This document shows positions 8,492 through 25,391 of a stretch of DNA of 64,000 nucleotides, one piece after another; position 1 is the stretch's first letter, and each line of letters begins with the position of its first letter. A program made the position numbers and the translations under genes. The notes below the pieces were generated by a model. The model worked only from the letters and a program-made list of their open reading frames with translations. It did not search any database and had not been told where the DNA came from. The DNA is taken from assembly GCA_965234325.1 (NCBI GenBank), contig OZ248407.1, positions 744,001 to 808,000 of the forward strand, written 5' to 3'. Source of the stretch: Limnohabitans kasalickyi. Its GTDB lineage: Bacteria > Pseudomonadota > Gammaproteobacteria > Burkholderiales > Burkholderiaceae_C.

Positions 8492-10402
8492 TTAACTCGA
8501 AGCAGAGAGGGTTTCCCAGCGTTCGAGAGCTGCCATAAGGGCCGTTTCGATCTCTGTATCACGCGCATGCAGTTGGGCGATTTGGGCGGGATCGCTGGCG
8601 TACAGGCTGTTGTCCGAGAGCGCTGCTTGGGTGTGCTTCTGTTCGGTTTCTAGAGAGGCGATCAATTCAGGCAAGGCATCGAGTTCGCGCTGTTCTTTGT
8701 AACTGAGTTTTTTTGGTTTGGCGCTTTGGCTGCTGGCAACGGGTGCTGCCACTTGCGTTGGTTTGGCGGGCTCTGGCGTTTTGTTGGCGCTGGACGCGTT
8801 AGATTTTCCCGAGGCAGCCATGCTTCGGGCCCGTTCCGACTGGATGAGCCAATCCTGGACGCCGCCTTCGTACTCGCGCCAGAAGCCGGGGTTGTCCTCG
8901 GTGGCTTCAAACACCAAGGTGCTGGTGGCCACGTTGTCAAGAAAGGTACGGTCATGGCTGACGATGAACACGGTGCCGTTGTAGTTTTGCAGCAGCTCTT
9001 CCAGCAACTCGAGTGTGTCGATGTCCAAGTCGTTGGTAGGTTCGTCCAGGACCAGCACGTTGGCTGGGCGGGCAAACAAGCGGGCCAGCAACAAACGGTT
9101 GCGTTCGCCACCCGACAGCGAGCGAACGGGCGATGTGGCGCGCGCGGGGGAGAACAAGAAGTCGTCCAAGTAGCTTTTGACGTGCTTGCGTTGGGTGCCG
9201 ATTTCAATCCATTCACTACCGGGGCTGATGAAGTCTTCCAGAGAAGCATCCATGTCCAAGCCATTGCGCATTTGGTCAAAATACGCCACTTGCAAGTTGG
9301 CGCCTTGGCGAATCTTTCCGCTGTCAGCTTCGAGCTCGCCCAGAATCATTTTCAGCAAGGTGGATTTGCCGGCGCCGTTGGGCCCGATCAGACCAATCTT
9401 GTCGCCGCGCAAGAAAGTGGCGGAGAAGTTCTTGGTGATGACTTTGCCGCCGAATGCTTTGTCCACCTCGGTGAGTTCGGCCACGATCTTGCCTGTGGGA
9501 GCACCGCTGGCCACGTCGAGCTTGACACGGCCCACAGCATCGCGGCGTGCTTCGCGCTGGGCGCGTAAGGCTTCGAGTCGACCAATGCGGCTTTGGCTGC
9601 GTGTGCGGCGGGCCTCTACGCCTTTGCGAATCCAAACCTCTTCGCCAGCCAGCAGCTTGTCAGCTTTGGCGTTGATGACGGCTTCTTGCGCGGCTTGTTC
9701 TTCCTTCTGCAATTGGTATTGAGAGAAGTTGCCCGGGTAGGTCAACAAATGGCCGCGGTCTAACTCGACGATGCGCGTGGCAACCTTGTCTAAGAAGGAG
9801 CGGTCATGCGTGATGGTGATGATGCTGCCCTTGAAGTCGATCAAGAGCTGCTCCAGCCACTCAATGCTGTCGAGGTCCAAGTGGTTGGTGGGTTCATCCA
9901 GTAAAAGAACGTCTGGAGATGTGACGAGTGCTTGAGCCAACGCCACGCGTTTGAGTGTTCCGCCTGAGAGGGCGTTGATGCGTGCATCAGGGTCAAGGTG
10001 CAAGCGGTGCAAGGTTTCTTGCACGCGTTGTTCCCAGTTCCAGCCATCAAACATTTCGATTTCGTTTTGCATGGCTGTGAGGTCTCCCTCGCCAGCGCAG
10101 TACTGTTCAATCAGGTGAATGATGCGTGCTAAGCCTGCACTGACAGACTCGAACACGGATGCATTGCTGTCGAGCTGTGGCTCTTGGGCGACATAGGTAA
10201 CACGCAGCCCTTGTTGTACGCGCAAGTCGCCATCATCAGGCTTCTCAATGCCGCCTAGTATGCGTAGTAGAGAGGATTTGCCTGCCCCATTGCGGCCAAT
10301 CAGGCCCACTCGCTCAGCAATTTCAAGGGAAAACTCTGCATGATCTAAGAGAGCGACGTGCCCAAAAGCGAGTTGGGCGTTCTGTAGTGTGATTAAAGAC
10401 AT
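8492..10402 (-). CDS. uup: ABC-F ATPase, Uup type
   Basis: This 636-residue soluble protein has two ABC ATPase domains and no membrane segments. Walker A GRNGAGKS is at 36-43 and a second GPNGAGKS near 340; signatures are LSGGTLKRVALAQ and LSGGERNRLLLAR; both have EPTN Walker B ends (LLLDEPTNHLD, LVLDEPTNDLD). A charged linker separates the domains and a Lys/Glu-rich coiled-coil-like C-terminal tail follows, as in Uup, which acts on ribosomes and on branched DNA. The start at 10402 gives MSLITLQNAQ, standard for the family. It is divergent from the rRNA operons. Confidence 0.93.
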   Translation of the reverse strand: MSLITLQNAQLAFGHVALLDHAEFSLEIAERVGLIGRNGAGKSSLLRILGGIEKPDDGDLRVQQGLRVTYVAQEPQLDSNASVFESVSAGLARIIHLIEQYCAGEGDLTAMQNEIEMFDGWNWEQRVQETLHRLHLDPDARINALSGGTLKRVALAQALVTSPDVLLLDEPTNHLDLDSIEWLEQLLIDFKGSIITITHDRSFLDKVATRIVELDRGHLLTYPGNFSQYQLQKEEQAAQEAVINAKADKLLAGEEVWIRKGVEARRTRSQSRIGRLEALRAQREARRDAVGRVKLDVASGAPTGKIVAELTEVDKAFGGKVITKNFSATFLRGDKIGLIGPNGAGKSTLLKMILGELEADSGKIRQGANLQVAYFDQMRNGLDMDASLEDFISPGSEWIEIGTQRKHVKSYLDDFLFSPARATSPVRSLSGGERNRLLLARLFARPANVLVLDEPTNDLDIDTLELLEELLQNYNGTVFIVSHDRTFLDNVATSTLVFEATEDNPGFWREYEGGVQDWLIQSERARSMAASGKSNASSANKTPEPAKPTQVAAPVASSQSAKPKKLSYKEQRELDALPELIASLETEQKHTQAALSDNSLYASDPAQIAQLHARDTEIETALMAALERWETLSASS

Positions 10403-10502
10403 GATGCATTATCAAGGGGGACCCTGTCATCTTCTAGTTACGGGTTGAAGAGAGGGGAGCAGGAGGCTAAAAACACGTTAGTGTGAGTTTTTTGAAAATG
10501 GG

Positions 10503-10532
10503 TTGTGCGAATGGGAATGATGGTGCTATACT
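10503..10532 (+). promoter_or_regulatory. rRNA promoter P1 of the first operon
   Basis: TTGTGC (10503-10508), 18-base spacer, TATACT (10527-10532), followed by GGCAGGCTTCGCT. The core recurs upstream of the second operon. Confidence 0.6.
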
Positions 10533-10613
10533 GGCAGGCTTCGCTAACGAGCAATGTTTAGGGTTTACCAGAAACACGTTAGAGAAGGCGGTAAAAGATT
10601 TTTTGAAAATTTC

Positions 10614-10643
10614 TTCGAGATGTTCAAAAATCCGATGTATACT
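10614..10643 (+). promoter_or_regulatory. rRNA promoter P2 of the first operon
   Basis: TTCGAG (10614-10619, weak -35), 18-base spacer, TATACT (10638-10643), then GCAAGGCTTCGCT. Spacing and -10 match P1 exactly, 111 bp downstream. Confidence 0.5.
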
Positions 10644-10688
10644 GCAAGGCTTCGCTGATCGCAGCGAGTTAACTTAAGAGATTAAGTG

Positions 10689-10700
10689 GTTCATTAAAAA
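10689..10700 (+). promoter_or_regulatory. boxA-like antitermination element, 16S leader
   Basis: GTTCATTAAAAA occurs here and again before 23S (12752-12763). A motif repeated in both the leader and the spacer is what is expected for the NusB/NusE-binding boxA; the match to the E. coli sequence is only partial. Confidence 0.4.
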
Positions 10701-10740
10701 CATACAGCCGATAAGCGTGGGCGTTTGATGGTGATTGCCA

Positions 10741-10755
10741 AGTTCTTTAGGAACT
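10741..10755 (+). promoter_or_regulatory. Small leader hairpin (boxB-like)
   Basis: AGTTC-TTTAG-GAACT is a perfect 5-bp hairpin in the transcribed leader. Assignment as boxB is inference from position. Confidence 0.3.
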
Positions 10756-10871
10756 TAGCTTTAATTAGCTAACAAGCGCTCATGAAGTAAAAAAGATGTG
10801 AATTTCGTCAAAGAAAATCACGTCGATTCCAATTTATGAGTTGGTCGAAAGACCGAAAAAAAATCAAGATC

Positions 10872-12402
<1,531 letters not shown>

Positions 12403-12502
12403 CTGGAAAACTGCAATCTAAATTGAACGTCCACACTTATCGGTTGTTTTGAAGGTTGTCGTCGATGTATCTCGGGTTTGCCGAGAGGGTCGCGACCGGC
12501 TT

Positions 12503-12579
12503 GGGTCTGTAGCTCAGTTGGTTAGAGCACTGTGTTGATAACGCAGGGGTCGTTGGTTCGATTCCAACCAGACCCACCA
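12503..12579 (+). tRNA. ileT: tRNA-Ile (GAT), copy 1
   Basis: A 77-base tRNA with encoded CCA. Acceptor GGGTCTG pairs with CAGACCC, the anticodon loop TTGATAA gives GAT at 12537-12539, and the T-loop is GGTTCGATTCC. It sits in the 16S-23S spacer, the usual place. Confidence 0.97.
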
Positions 12580-12603
12580 TCACGTCTAAGTGATTGTATT
12601 AAT

Positions 12604-12679
12604 GGGGGATTAGCTCAGCTGGGAGAGCACCTGCTTTGCAAGCAGGGGGTCGTCGGTTCGATCCCGTCATCCTCCACCA
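12604..12679 (+). tRNA. alaT: tRNA-Ala (TGC), copy 1
   Basis: A 76-base tRNA with encoded CCA. Acceptor GGGGGAT pairs with ATCCTCC through one G-U pair; stem CCTGC/GCAGG closes the loop TTTGCAA with anticodon TGC at 12637-12639. Confidence 0.97.
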
Positions 12680-12685
12680 TTCATT

Positions 12686-12725
12686 CAACAACAAAGAAGC
12701 TTCGTAAGAGGCTTCTTTGTTGTTG
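12686..12725 (+). promoter_or_regulatory. Perfect 15-bp hairpin after tRNA-Ala, copy 1
   Basis: CAACAACAAAGAAGC (12686-12700) and its exact complement (12711-12725) flank a 10-base loop. It is in the transcribed spacer right after the tRNA CCA end and has no following U-run, so RNA processing or insulation fits better than termination. Confidence 0.55.
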
Positions 12726-12751
12726 ATCGATATTGATTGATTAACTAGGCT

Positions 12752-12763
12752 GTTCATTAAAAA
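12752..12763 (+). promoter_or_regulatory. boxA-like element in the 16S-23S spacer, copy 1
   Basis: GTTCATTAAAAA is identical to the leader element at 10689-10700, and TGTTCTTTAA at 12901 is another boxA-like candidate. Confidence 0.4.
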
Positions 12764-12782
12764 TTCATAGAGTTAAATCAGC

Positions 12783-12840
12783 GTTGCTGGTGGAAACTGC
12801 ACATTCGTAAAGGTTTAGTGCAGACCGTGCCGCCAGCAAC
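12783..12840 (+). other. Nested stem-loop in the 16S-23S spacer, copy 1
   Basis: GTTGCTGGTGG pairs with CCGCCAGCAAC (one G-U), and inside it CTGCAC pairs with GTGCAG. Together they form a two-level hairpin of 58 bases in the precursor RNA. Function not recognised. Confidence 0.45.
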
Positions 12841-13007
12841 AATTTTGATTGCGTCAAAACGAATATTCGAACTTTGGTTTGGATTTCAAGTAATGACGAA
12901 TGTTCTTTAATAGCGATATTGAAGGATTATTCATATTACGGCATAACGCGACAGGTGAGAGACCTGTCAAGACAGTCCTTGAAATAGCTTTGATCTTGAA
13001 AGAGGTG

Positions 13008-13019
13008 TCAAAGTTATAG

Positions 13020-13026
<7 letters not shown>
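13008..13026 (+). other. 23S processing stem, left arm, copy 1
   Basis: These 19 bases are exactly complementary to 15890-15908 on the other side of 23S. This is the long flanking stem that RNase III cuts in 23S precursors; the arms overlap the mature ends. Confidence 0.7.
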
Positions 13027-15897
<2,871 letters not shown>

Positions 15898-16053
15898 TAT
15901 AACTTTGATCGTGACCTTAACGGGTTCATTGTGATCAAGGAAGTTATGCCAAGTGACGCAATTAAAATAAACCAAAGCTGATTTGCTCTATGAATTCGTT
16001 ACCTTGAAGTGGTGCGCCTTTGGCGTTGACCGGTTCAGGGTGACAACAAGTTA

Positions 16054-16168
16054 TGCCTGATGACCATAGCAAGTTGGTACCACTCCTTCCCATCCCGAAC
16101 AGGACAGTGAAACGACTTAGCGCCGATGATAGTGCGGGTTCCCGTGTGAAAGTAGGACATCGTCAGGC
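16054..16168 (+). rRNA. rrf: 5S ribosomal RNA, copy 1
   Basis: TGCCTGATGACC at the start pairs with the CGTCAGGC end. The central CCCATCCCGAACAG and GAAACG blocks are typical. It lies 156 bases after 23S and 16 bases before the terminator stem. Confidence 0.93.
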
Positions 16169-16184
16169 TGTTACAGCCGCAAGA

Positions 16185-16214
16185 AGCCCCGCTCAGTGAG
16201 TGGGGCTTTTTGTT
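16185..16214 (+). terminator. rRNA operon 1 intrinsic terminator
   Basis: AGCCCCGCTCA and TGAGTGGGGCT form a strong stem followed by TTTTTGTT. The identity between the two operons ends at the last base of this T-run. Confidence 0.85.
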
Positions 16215-16242
16215 CTCTGCACCCTGTGGCTCATGCTGCAGG

Positions 16243-16281
16243 TGTGTTTGGAGATTCTTTGTTGAAGAATATCCAAACACA
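16243..16281 (+). repeat. Near-perfect inverted repeat abutting the rRNA-2 promoter
   Basis: Arms of 17 bases (16243-16259 and 16265-16281) match with one mismatch around the loop TGTTG. The right arm ends on the base before the -35 box. It has no counterpart upstream of the first operon and no T-run. Confidence 0.6.
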
Positions 16282-16311
16282 TTGCAAGTTTGCACATTAC
16301 TGTGCTATACT
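16282..16311 (+). promoter_or_regulatory. rRNA promoter of the second operon
   Basis: TTGCAA (16282-16287), 18-base spacer, TATACT (16306-16311). The 23 bases 16302-16324 equal P1 of operon 1 (10523-10545); from the shared GGCTTCGCT on, the sequence follows P2. Confidence 0.6.
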
Positions 16312-16539
16312 GGCAGGCTTCGCTGATCGCAGCGAGTTAACTTAAGAGATTAAGTGGTTCATTAAAAACATACAGCCGATAAGCGTGGGCGTTTGATGGT
16401 GATTGCCAAGTTCTTTAGGAACTTAGCTTTAATTAGCTAACAAGCGCTCATGAAGTAAAAAAGATGTGAATTTCGTCAAAGAAAATCACGTCGATTCCAA
16501 TTTATGAGTTGGTCGAAAGACCGAAAAAAAATCAAGATC

Positions 16540-18070
<1,531 letters not shown>

Positions 18071-18170
18071 CTGGAAAACTGCAATCTAAATTGAACGTCC
18101 ACACTTATCGGTTGTTTTGAAGGTTGTCGTCGATGTATCTCGGGTTTGCCGAGAGGGTCGCGACCGGCTT

Positions 18171-18247
18171 GGGTCTGTAGCTCAGTTGGTTAGAGCACTG
18201 TGTTGATAACGCAGGGGTCGTTGGTTCGATTCCAACCAGACCCACCA
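18171..18247 (+). tRNA. ileT: tRNA-Ile (GAT), copy 2
   Basis: Identical to the tRNA-Ile of the first operon; anticodon GAT at 18205-18207. Confidence 0.97.
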
Positions 18248-18271
18248 TCACGTCTAAGTGATTGTATTAAT

Positions 18272-18347
18272 GGGGGATTAGCTCAGCTGGGAGAGCACCT
18301 GCTTTGCAAGCAGGGGGTCGTCGGTTCGATCCCGTCATCCTCCACCA
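18272..18347 (+). tRNA. alaT: tRNA-Ala (TGC), copy 2
   Basis: Identical to the tRNA-Ala of the first operon; anticodon TGC at 18305-18307. Confidence 0.97.
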
Positions 18348-18353
18348 TTCATT

Positions 18354-18393
18354 CAACAACAAAGAAGCTTCGTAAGAGGCTTCTTTGTTGTTG
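18354..18393 (+). promoter_or_regulatory. Perfect 15-bp hairpin after tRNA-Ala, copy 2
   Basis: Same inverted repeat as 12686-12725. The nested stem-loop (18451-18508) and boxA-like GTTCATTAAAAA (18420-18431) follow as in copy 1. Confidence 0.55.
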
Positions 18394-18687
18394 ATCGATA
18401 TTGATTGATTAACTAGGCTGTTCATTAAAAATTCATAGAGTTAAATCAGCGTTGCTGGTGGAAACTGCACATTCGTAAAGGTTTAGTGCAGACCGTGCCG
18501 CCAGCAACAATTTTGATTGCGTCAAAACGAATATTCGAACTTTGGTTTGGATTTCAAGTAATGACGAATGTTCTTTAATAGCGATATTGAAGGATTATTC
18601 ATATTACGGCATAACGCGACAGGTGAGAGACCTGTCAAGACAGTCCTTGAAATAGCTTTGATCTTGAAAGAGGTGTCAAAGTTATAG

Positions 18688-21565
<2,878 letters not shown>

Positions 21566-21721
21566 TATAACTTTGATCGTGACCTTAACGGGTTCATTGT
21601 GATCAAGGAAGTTATGCCAAGTGACGCAATTAAAATAAACCAAAGCTGATTTGCTCTATGAATTCGTTACCTTGAAGTGGTGCGCCTTTGGCGTTGACCG
21701 GTTCAGGGTGACAACAAGTTA

Positions 21722-21836
21722 TGCCTGATGACCATAGCAAGTTGGTACCACTCCTTCCCATCCCGAACAGGACAGTGAAACGACTTAGCGCCGATGATAG
21801 TGCGGGTTCCCGTGTGAAAGTAGGACATCGTCAGGC
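21722..21836 (+). rRNA. rrf: 5S ribosomal RNA, copy 2
   Basis: Same sequence as copy 1 at offset 5,668. Confidence 0.93.
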
Positions 21837-21852
21837 TGTTACAGCCGCAAGA

Positions 21853-21882
21853 AGCCCCGCTCAGTGAGTGGGGCTTTTTGTT
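21853..21882 (+). terminator. rRNA operon 2 terminator
   Basis: Same stem and T-run as 16185-16214. The stop codon of the convergent MBL-fold gene begins at the next base (21883), so the stem can also serve that gene from the other strand. Confidence 0.85.
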
Positions 21883-22803
21883 TTATAAGTTAACTAATTT
21901 ATCCCCCGCGCGTACAGCAACGCCCGATTCCACCAGTGATTCACACATCTGCTGGGTCCAATTTTCAAAGCTAGGGTTTTCGAAACGTTTGTAGAGCGCA
22001 TGAAAATATGAGCAGCTGTTTGCCCATTCATAAAATTTCTCTAGTTCTATTGTTTGTAACTCAAGTAATTTAAACTTTAAAAGTACTTTTGCGGCATAAA
22101 TCGCATGCTTCTCAGGATTGCTGATAAACCCGTTTAATCGTGTTCTTGCGTAAGCGAGGGCCTTATCTACATCATTGAATGCCTTACCGTGTCCTGGAAG
22201 AACAAGCTTCGGGCGCAACGATTCAATTAAATCCAGTGTTGAAGCAACTTCATCAAAAGCCGAGAGTCCTTCAAGTTCAGGGAAAACAACACCAAACCCC
22301 CTTTCCCAGAGTGTATCTGCTGAAATAAGGATACCTTCTGCATGACAAAATAAGATGACAGAATGCGGATCATGACCAGGTGCTGAATAGACTTGCCATT
22401 CACCGTCAGATAATTTAATTGTGTCACCTGATTGAATGGTGGAGTCTGCATGGAATTGAGGGCAATGCTGACCAGTAGGGGTGTAAGTTAATACTTCAGG
22501 GTTCCATTGTTTAACAAATTCATAATGTCCAGGTGGTATACGTGTTTTGAGTTTTGGATATGTAGATTGCAGTTGATAATTTCCACCGCAATGATCGCTG
22601 TGTAAATGGGTATTAATGATCATGTCAAGTGGCTGTTCCCCTAAGATAGACTTAACAAGGGAAGCAGTTTGTTCGGCGTGGATCCAATAACCTGAATCAA
22701 TTAAAACCGCTTGTTGAGCATCATGTAGCAGTACATTGTTTGAAGAAAGCCAACCACGCTCCAAAAAGGTGACACCCTGGGGAAGATTAATTGGTTCGGT
22801 CAT
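21883..22803 (-). CDS. MBL-fold metallo-hydrolase
   Basis: The 306-residue protein has the metallo-beta-lactamase motif THLHSDHCGG (His66, His68, Asp70, His71), then SAPGHDPHS, SADTLW and LPGHG, which supply the remaining two-zinc ligands. The C-terminal part (about 215-306) is a helical extension reminiscent of LACTB2/ETHE1-type hydrolases; I cannot assign a substrate. Its ATG overlaps the stop of the upstream acyl-CoA ligase (ATGA), implying translational coupling and perhaps a thioester or lipid role; that is inference. Base composition is much more A/T-rich than most of the window. Confidence 0.88.
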   Translation of the reverse strand: MTEPINLPQGVTFLERGWLSSNNVLLHDAQQAVLIDSGYWIHAEQTASLVKSILGEQPLDMIINTHLHSDHCGGNYQLQSTYPKLKTRIPPGHYEFVKQWNPEVLTYTPTGQHCPQFHADSTIQSGDTIKLSDGEWQVYSAPGHDPHSVILFCHAEGILISADTLWERGFGVVFPELEGLSAFDEVASTLDLIESLRPKLVLPGHGKAFNDVDKALAYARTRLNGFISNPEKHAIYAAKVLLKFKLLELQTIELEKFYEWANSCSYFHALYKRFENPSFENWTQQMCESLVESGVAVRAGDKLVNL

Positions 22804-24497
22804 TTATTGGATCGAAGTTCACGTCTTAAAACCTTACCCACGTTGGTCTTTGGTAATTCATCCCTGAATTCAACGTATTTGGGTTGCTTGTAGCCCGTTA
22901 AGTTTTCGCGGCAATAGCTTGAAATGTCATCTTCGGTCAATGTGACATCACTACGAACAACAAAAACTTTGATGGCTTCACCCTGCTTCTCGTCAGGTAT
23001 ACCGACTGCAGCACATTCAACGACACCAGGGCAAAGAGAAATGACATTCTCTAGCTCATTGGGAAACACATTAAAACCGCTGACCAAAATCATATCTTTC
23101 TTGCGATCGACGATTTGTGTGAATCCTTGTTCATTCATGATGCCGATGTCACCGGTTCGCATGAAGCCATCTTCAGTGAAAGCCTTTGCCGTTTCTTCTA
23201 CCTGGTTGTAATAACCAGTCATTACATTCGGTCCTTTGATACAGATTTCACCAGTTTGCCCAATCGGTAAGCTGTGTCCAGCGTCGTCTTTGATGGCAAT
23301 ATCAATACCGGGCAGTGGTAGGCCTATGTTGCCGCTAAATTCTGTGGTGTCGATCAGGTTATTGGTTCCTATCGCACAGGTTTCCGACATACCCCAACCT
23401 TCAACCATGGCGCAATTCGTGACTTCTTGCCAACGCTTGGCCGTACCCACTGAAGCAGCCATGCCACCCGCTTGCGAAACACACAAATTTGAAAAGTCCA
23501 GACTGCTGAAGTGTGGGTGCTGCAACAGAGCATTGAACAAGGTGTTGACTGCGGGCAGCAGATGGAAAGGGCGCTTTTTTAGGACGTCCACAAATTTATT
23601 GATGTCCCTTGGATTGGGTATCAGTGTCATGTGTGCGCCCCAACGAATGGAAAGCAGGGACAGCGTTAACGCAAAAATATGATAGAGCGGTAAAGCAGCG
23701 ATCGAGTTCACTTGGCGAATATCAGGAATGCGTTTGAGCGCGGGTGTGAACCACATTTCAGCCTGTAAAACAGCTGAAATAATATTTCCATGTGTAAGAA
23801 CGGCACCCTTCGATAAACCTGTCGTACCGCCGGTGTATTGAAGAAACGCGGTCGAATTGAGGTTTGTGTGCGCTGGTTTCAGAGTTAAACGAGAGCCATC
23901 AGCAAGTACTTGGGTGAAGGGCACGATGACACGCTTACCACCGTTTGGCGATGATCGTGTGATCTTGAAAGCCGGAACCATACTGGCAAGGTGACGGGCA
24001 GCGAAAGTGAGCCAACGGCCTTTCCAAAAACCTAGCATATCTCCCAAAGACGTTAAAACAACATTTTGAATCGGTGTTTCGTCAATCACTTCTTGCAGGG
24101 TTTTTGCAAAATTCTCTAATAGGACGATCGTGGTGGCGCCTGAGTCTTTCAACTGGTGCTGCAACTCTCTCGCTGTGTAGAGAGGGTTCACATTCACACA
24201 CACAAAGCCAGCGCGAAGGATCGCAGACATCGTTACTGCGAATTGGGGCAAATTAGGCAGCATGATGGCCACCCGAGAACCAGGTTCTAGACCTAAATTT
24301 TGTAGCCAGGCGCCTAATGCTGCTGAAGTTTGGTCCACTTCTGCATACGTCATCCAATGGTCCATGCACACCGAAAAGGGTGCTGATGCATTTTTCTTGA
24401 ATGACGTCTCTAAAAATTCACCAACCGATTTAAATTGCTCAGGATGAACCTCATGCGGCACACCCTCTGGGTAAGACTTCAACCAAGGTTTATTCAT
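22800..24497 (-). CDS. fadD: Long-chain fatty-acid-CoA ligase (FadD-like)
   Basis: ATP-dependent activation of fatty acids to acyl-CoA via an acyl-adenylate. The 565-residue product has the AMP-binding P-loop YTGGTTGLSKGAVLTHG (about 221-237), the ATP/AMP motif GWGMSETCAIG, the hinge DRKKDMILVSGFNVFP, and the C-terminal PKTNVGKVLRREL with the catalytic lysine. AAGGAG lies seven bases before the ATG. It overlaps the MBL-fold gene by four bases. Codon use is richer in A/T than the rest of the window. FadD is the best fit; a related medium-chain ligase cannot be excluded. Confidence 0.9.
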   Translation of the reverse strand: MNKPWLKSYPEGVPHEVHPEQFKSVGEFLETSFKKNASAPFSVCMDHWMTYAEVDQTSAALGAWLQNLGLEPGSRVAIMLPNLPQFAVTMSAILRAGFVCVNVNPLYTARELQHQLKDSGATTIVLLENFAKTLQEVIDETPIQNVVLTSLGDMLGFWKGRWLTFAARHLASMVPAFKITRSSPNGGKRVIVPFTQVLADGSRLTLKPAHTNLNSTAFLQYTGGTTGLSKGAVLTHGNIISAVLQAEMWFTPALKRIPDIRQVNSIAALPLYHIFALTLSLLSIRWGAHMTLIPNPRDINKFVDVLKKRPFHLLPAVNTLFNALLQHPHFSSLDFSNLCVSQAGGMAASVGTAKRWQEVTNCAMVEGWGMSETCAIGTNNLIDTTEFSGNIGLPLPGIDIAIKDDAGHSLPIGQTGEICIKGPNVMTGYYNQVEETAKAFTEDGFMRTGDIGIMNEQGFTQIVDRKKDMILVSGFNVFPNELENVISLCPGVVECAAVGIPDEKQGEAIKVFVVRSDVTLTEDDISSYCRENLTGYKQPKYVEFRDELPKTNVGKVLRRELRSNK

Positions 24498-24600
24498 TCA
24501 CTTCTCCTTGGAACCATTTTGAGTCCTAAGACCACCAAACACCATTGGGAATGTCCCTCGGCAGACATCAAGGTTTGCTCTTGAAATTACTCTTGCTCGG

Positions 24601-25353
24601 ATGAGGGTAAACCCTTATTATGGAAGGATGAAGTTTGTCCAAGTCCTGACCCAAGCCGCTTTGAAAGTTCGTGGGTCGATGCTTTCGGACTTGGGTTTTT
24701 TAAAGCCACTCAAAACAGAGAGCGAGGGGGGGGTGATCCCCATTTATCCATTGAAGGCCTCTCATCTACCTAGCATTAAACGACATTTACTGGGCTTGTC
24801 TGAGCATGACCGCTACCTGCGGTTTGGCTATGCGGCCAATGACGAACAAGTGCTTCGTTATGTCTCTGGATTAAAGTTTGATCGCGACGAAATTTACGGC
24901 ATCTTCAACCGCAAATTGCACATTGTGGCGATGGCCCATCTGGCCATCATGAAAGCGCCGGGCAGAAAATCAAGTGCGGAATTTGGTGTGTCCGTACAAG
25001 CATACGCCAGAGGCCGCGGCTACGGCGCTCGGTTGTTCACTCGCGCCGTCATGCACGCACGTAACGAAAAAATCTATGAAATTTACATCCATGCGTTGAG
25101 TGAAAACGCACCCATGATTCGCATTGCTCGAAAAAACGGTGCAACCGTCGTGCGAGACGGTTCAGAAACGGAAGCTTTTTTAAGCTTGCCCAAACGAGAT
25201 TTAGACAGCCGCGTCACAGAATTGGTCGTTGATCAATTTGCAAAAAAAAACTACAGCATCAAAGAAGATGCCAAGAGGTTCTGGGACTTTTTGTCTAAAG
25301 TCGAAGAAATCCGACAAGGTGTGCGCGCAGGGCGCCACCAATCCGCTGAATAG
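24601..25353 (+). CDS. GNAT-family N-acetyltransferase
   Basis: A 250-residue protein with a GNAT core: the acetyl-CoA-binding loop is in VSVQAYARGRGYGARLF (R-G-x-G-Y/G pattern, about 137-153), followed by the IHALSENAPMIRIARKNGA strand-helix typical of the fold. It is divergent from fadD. Start is uncertain: ATGs at 24601, 24628 and 24679 are in frame, and a TTGCTC-17-TATTAT promoter-like pair at 24592-24620 would favour a start after 24620. Substrate unknown. Confidence 0.75.
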   Translation: MRVNPYYGRMKFVQVLTQAALKVRGSMLSDLGFLKPLKTESEGGVIPIYPLKASHLPSIKRHLLGLSEHDRYLRFGYAANDEQVLRYVSGLKFDRDEIYGIFNRKLHIVAMAHLAIMKAPGRKSSAEFGVSVQAYARGRGYGARLFTRAVMHARNEKIYEIYIHALSENAPMIRIARKNGATVVRDGSETEAFLSLPKRDLDSRVTELVVDQFAKKNYSIKEDAKRFWDFLSKVEEIRQGVRAGRHQSAE

Positions 25354-25391
25354 TCAGCCACCAGCTGCCCTGCTTGGGCTATGCTTAAGGC

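Larger units (their letters stand above)
10403..10871 (+). promoter_or_regulatory. Upstream region and leader of the first rRNA operon
   Basis: This 469-bp non-coding stretch holds an imperfectly duplicated promoter segment (AAACACGTTAG at 10471 and 10572; TTTTTTGAAAAT at 10488 and 10599), two -10 boxes (10527, 10638), then a roughly 210-bp transcribed leader with antitermination-like elements. Sequence shared with the second operon begins at 10647. Confidence 0.75.
16215..16314 (+). other. Unique 100-bp spacer between the tandem rRNA operons
   Basis: This is the only part of the tandem array not present twice. It contains a 17-bp-arm hairpin (16243-16281) and the -35 and -10 of the second operon (16282-16311). 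No gene is present. Confidence 0.8.
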
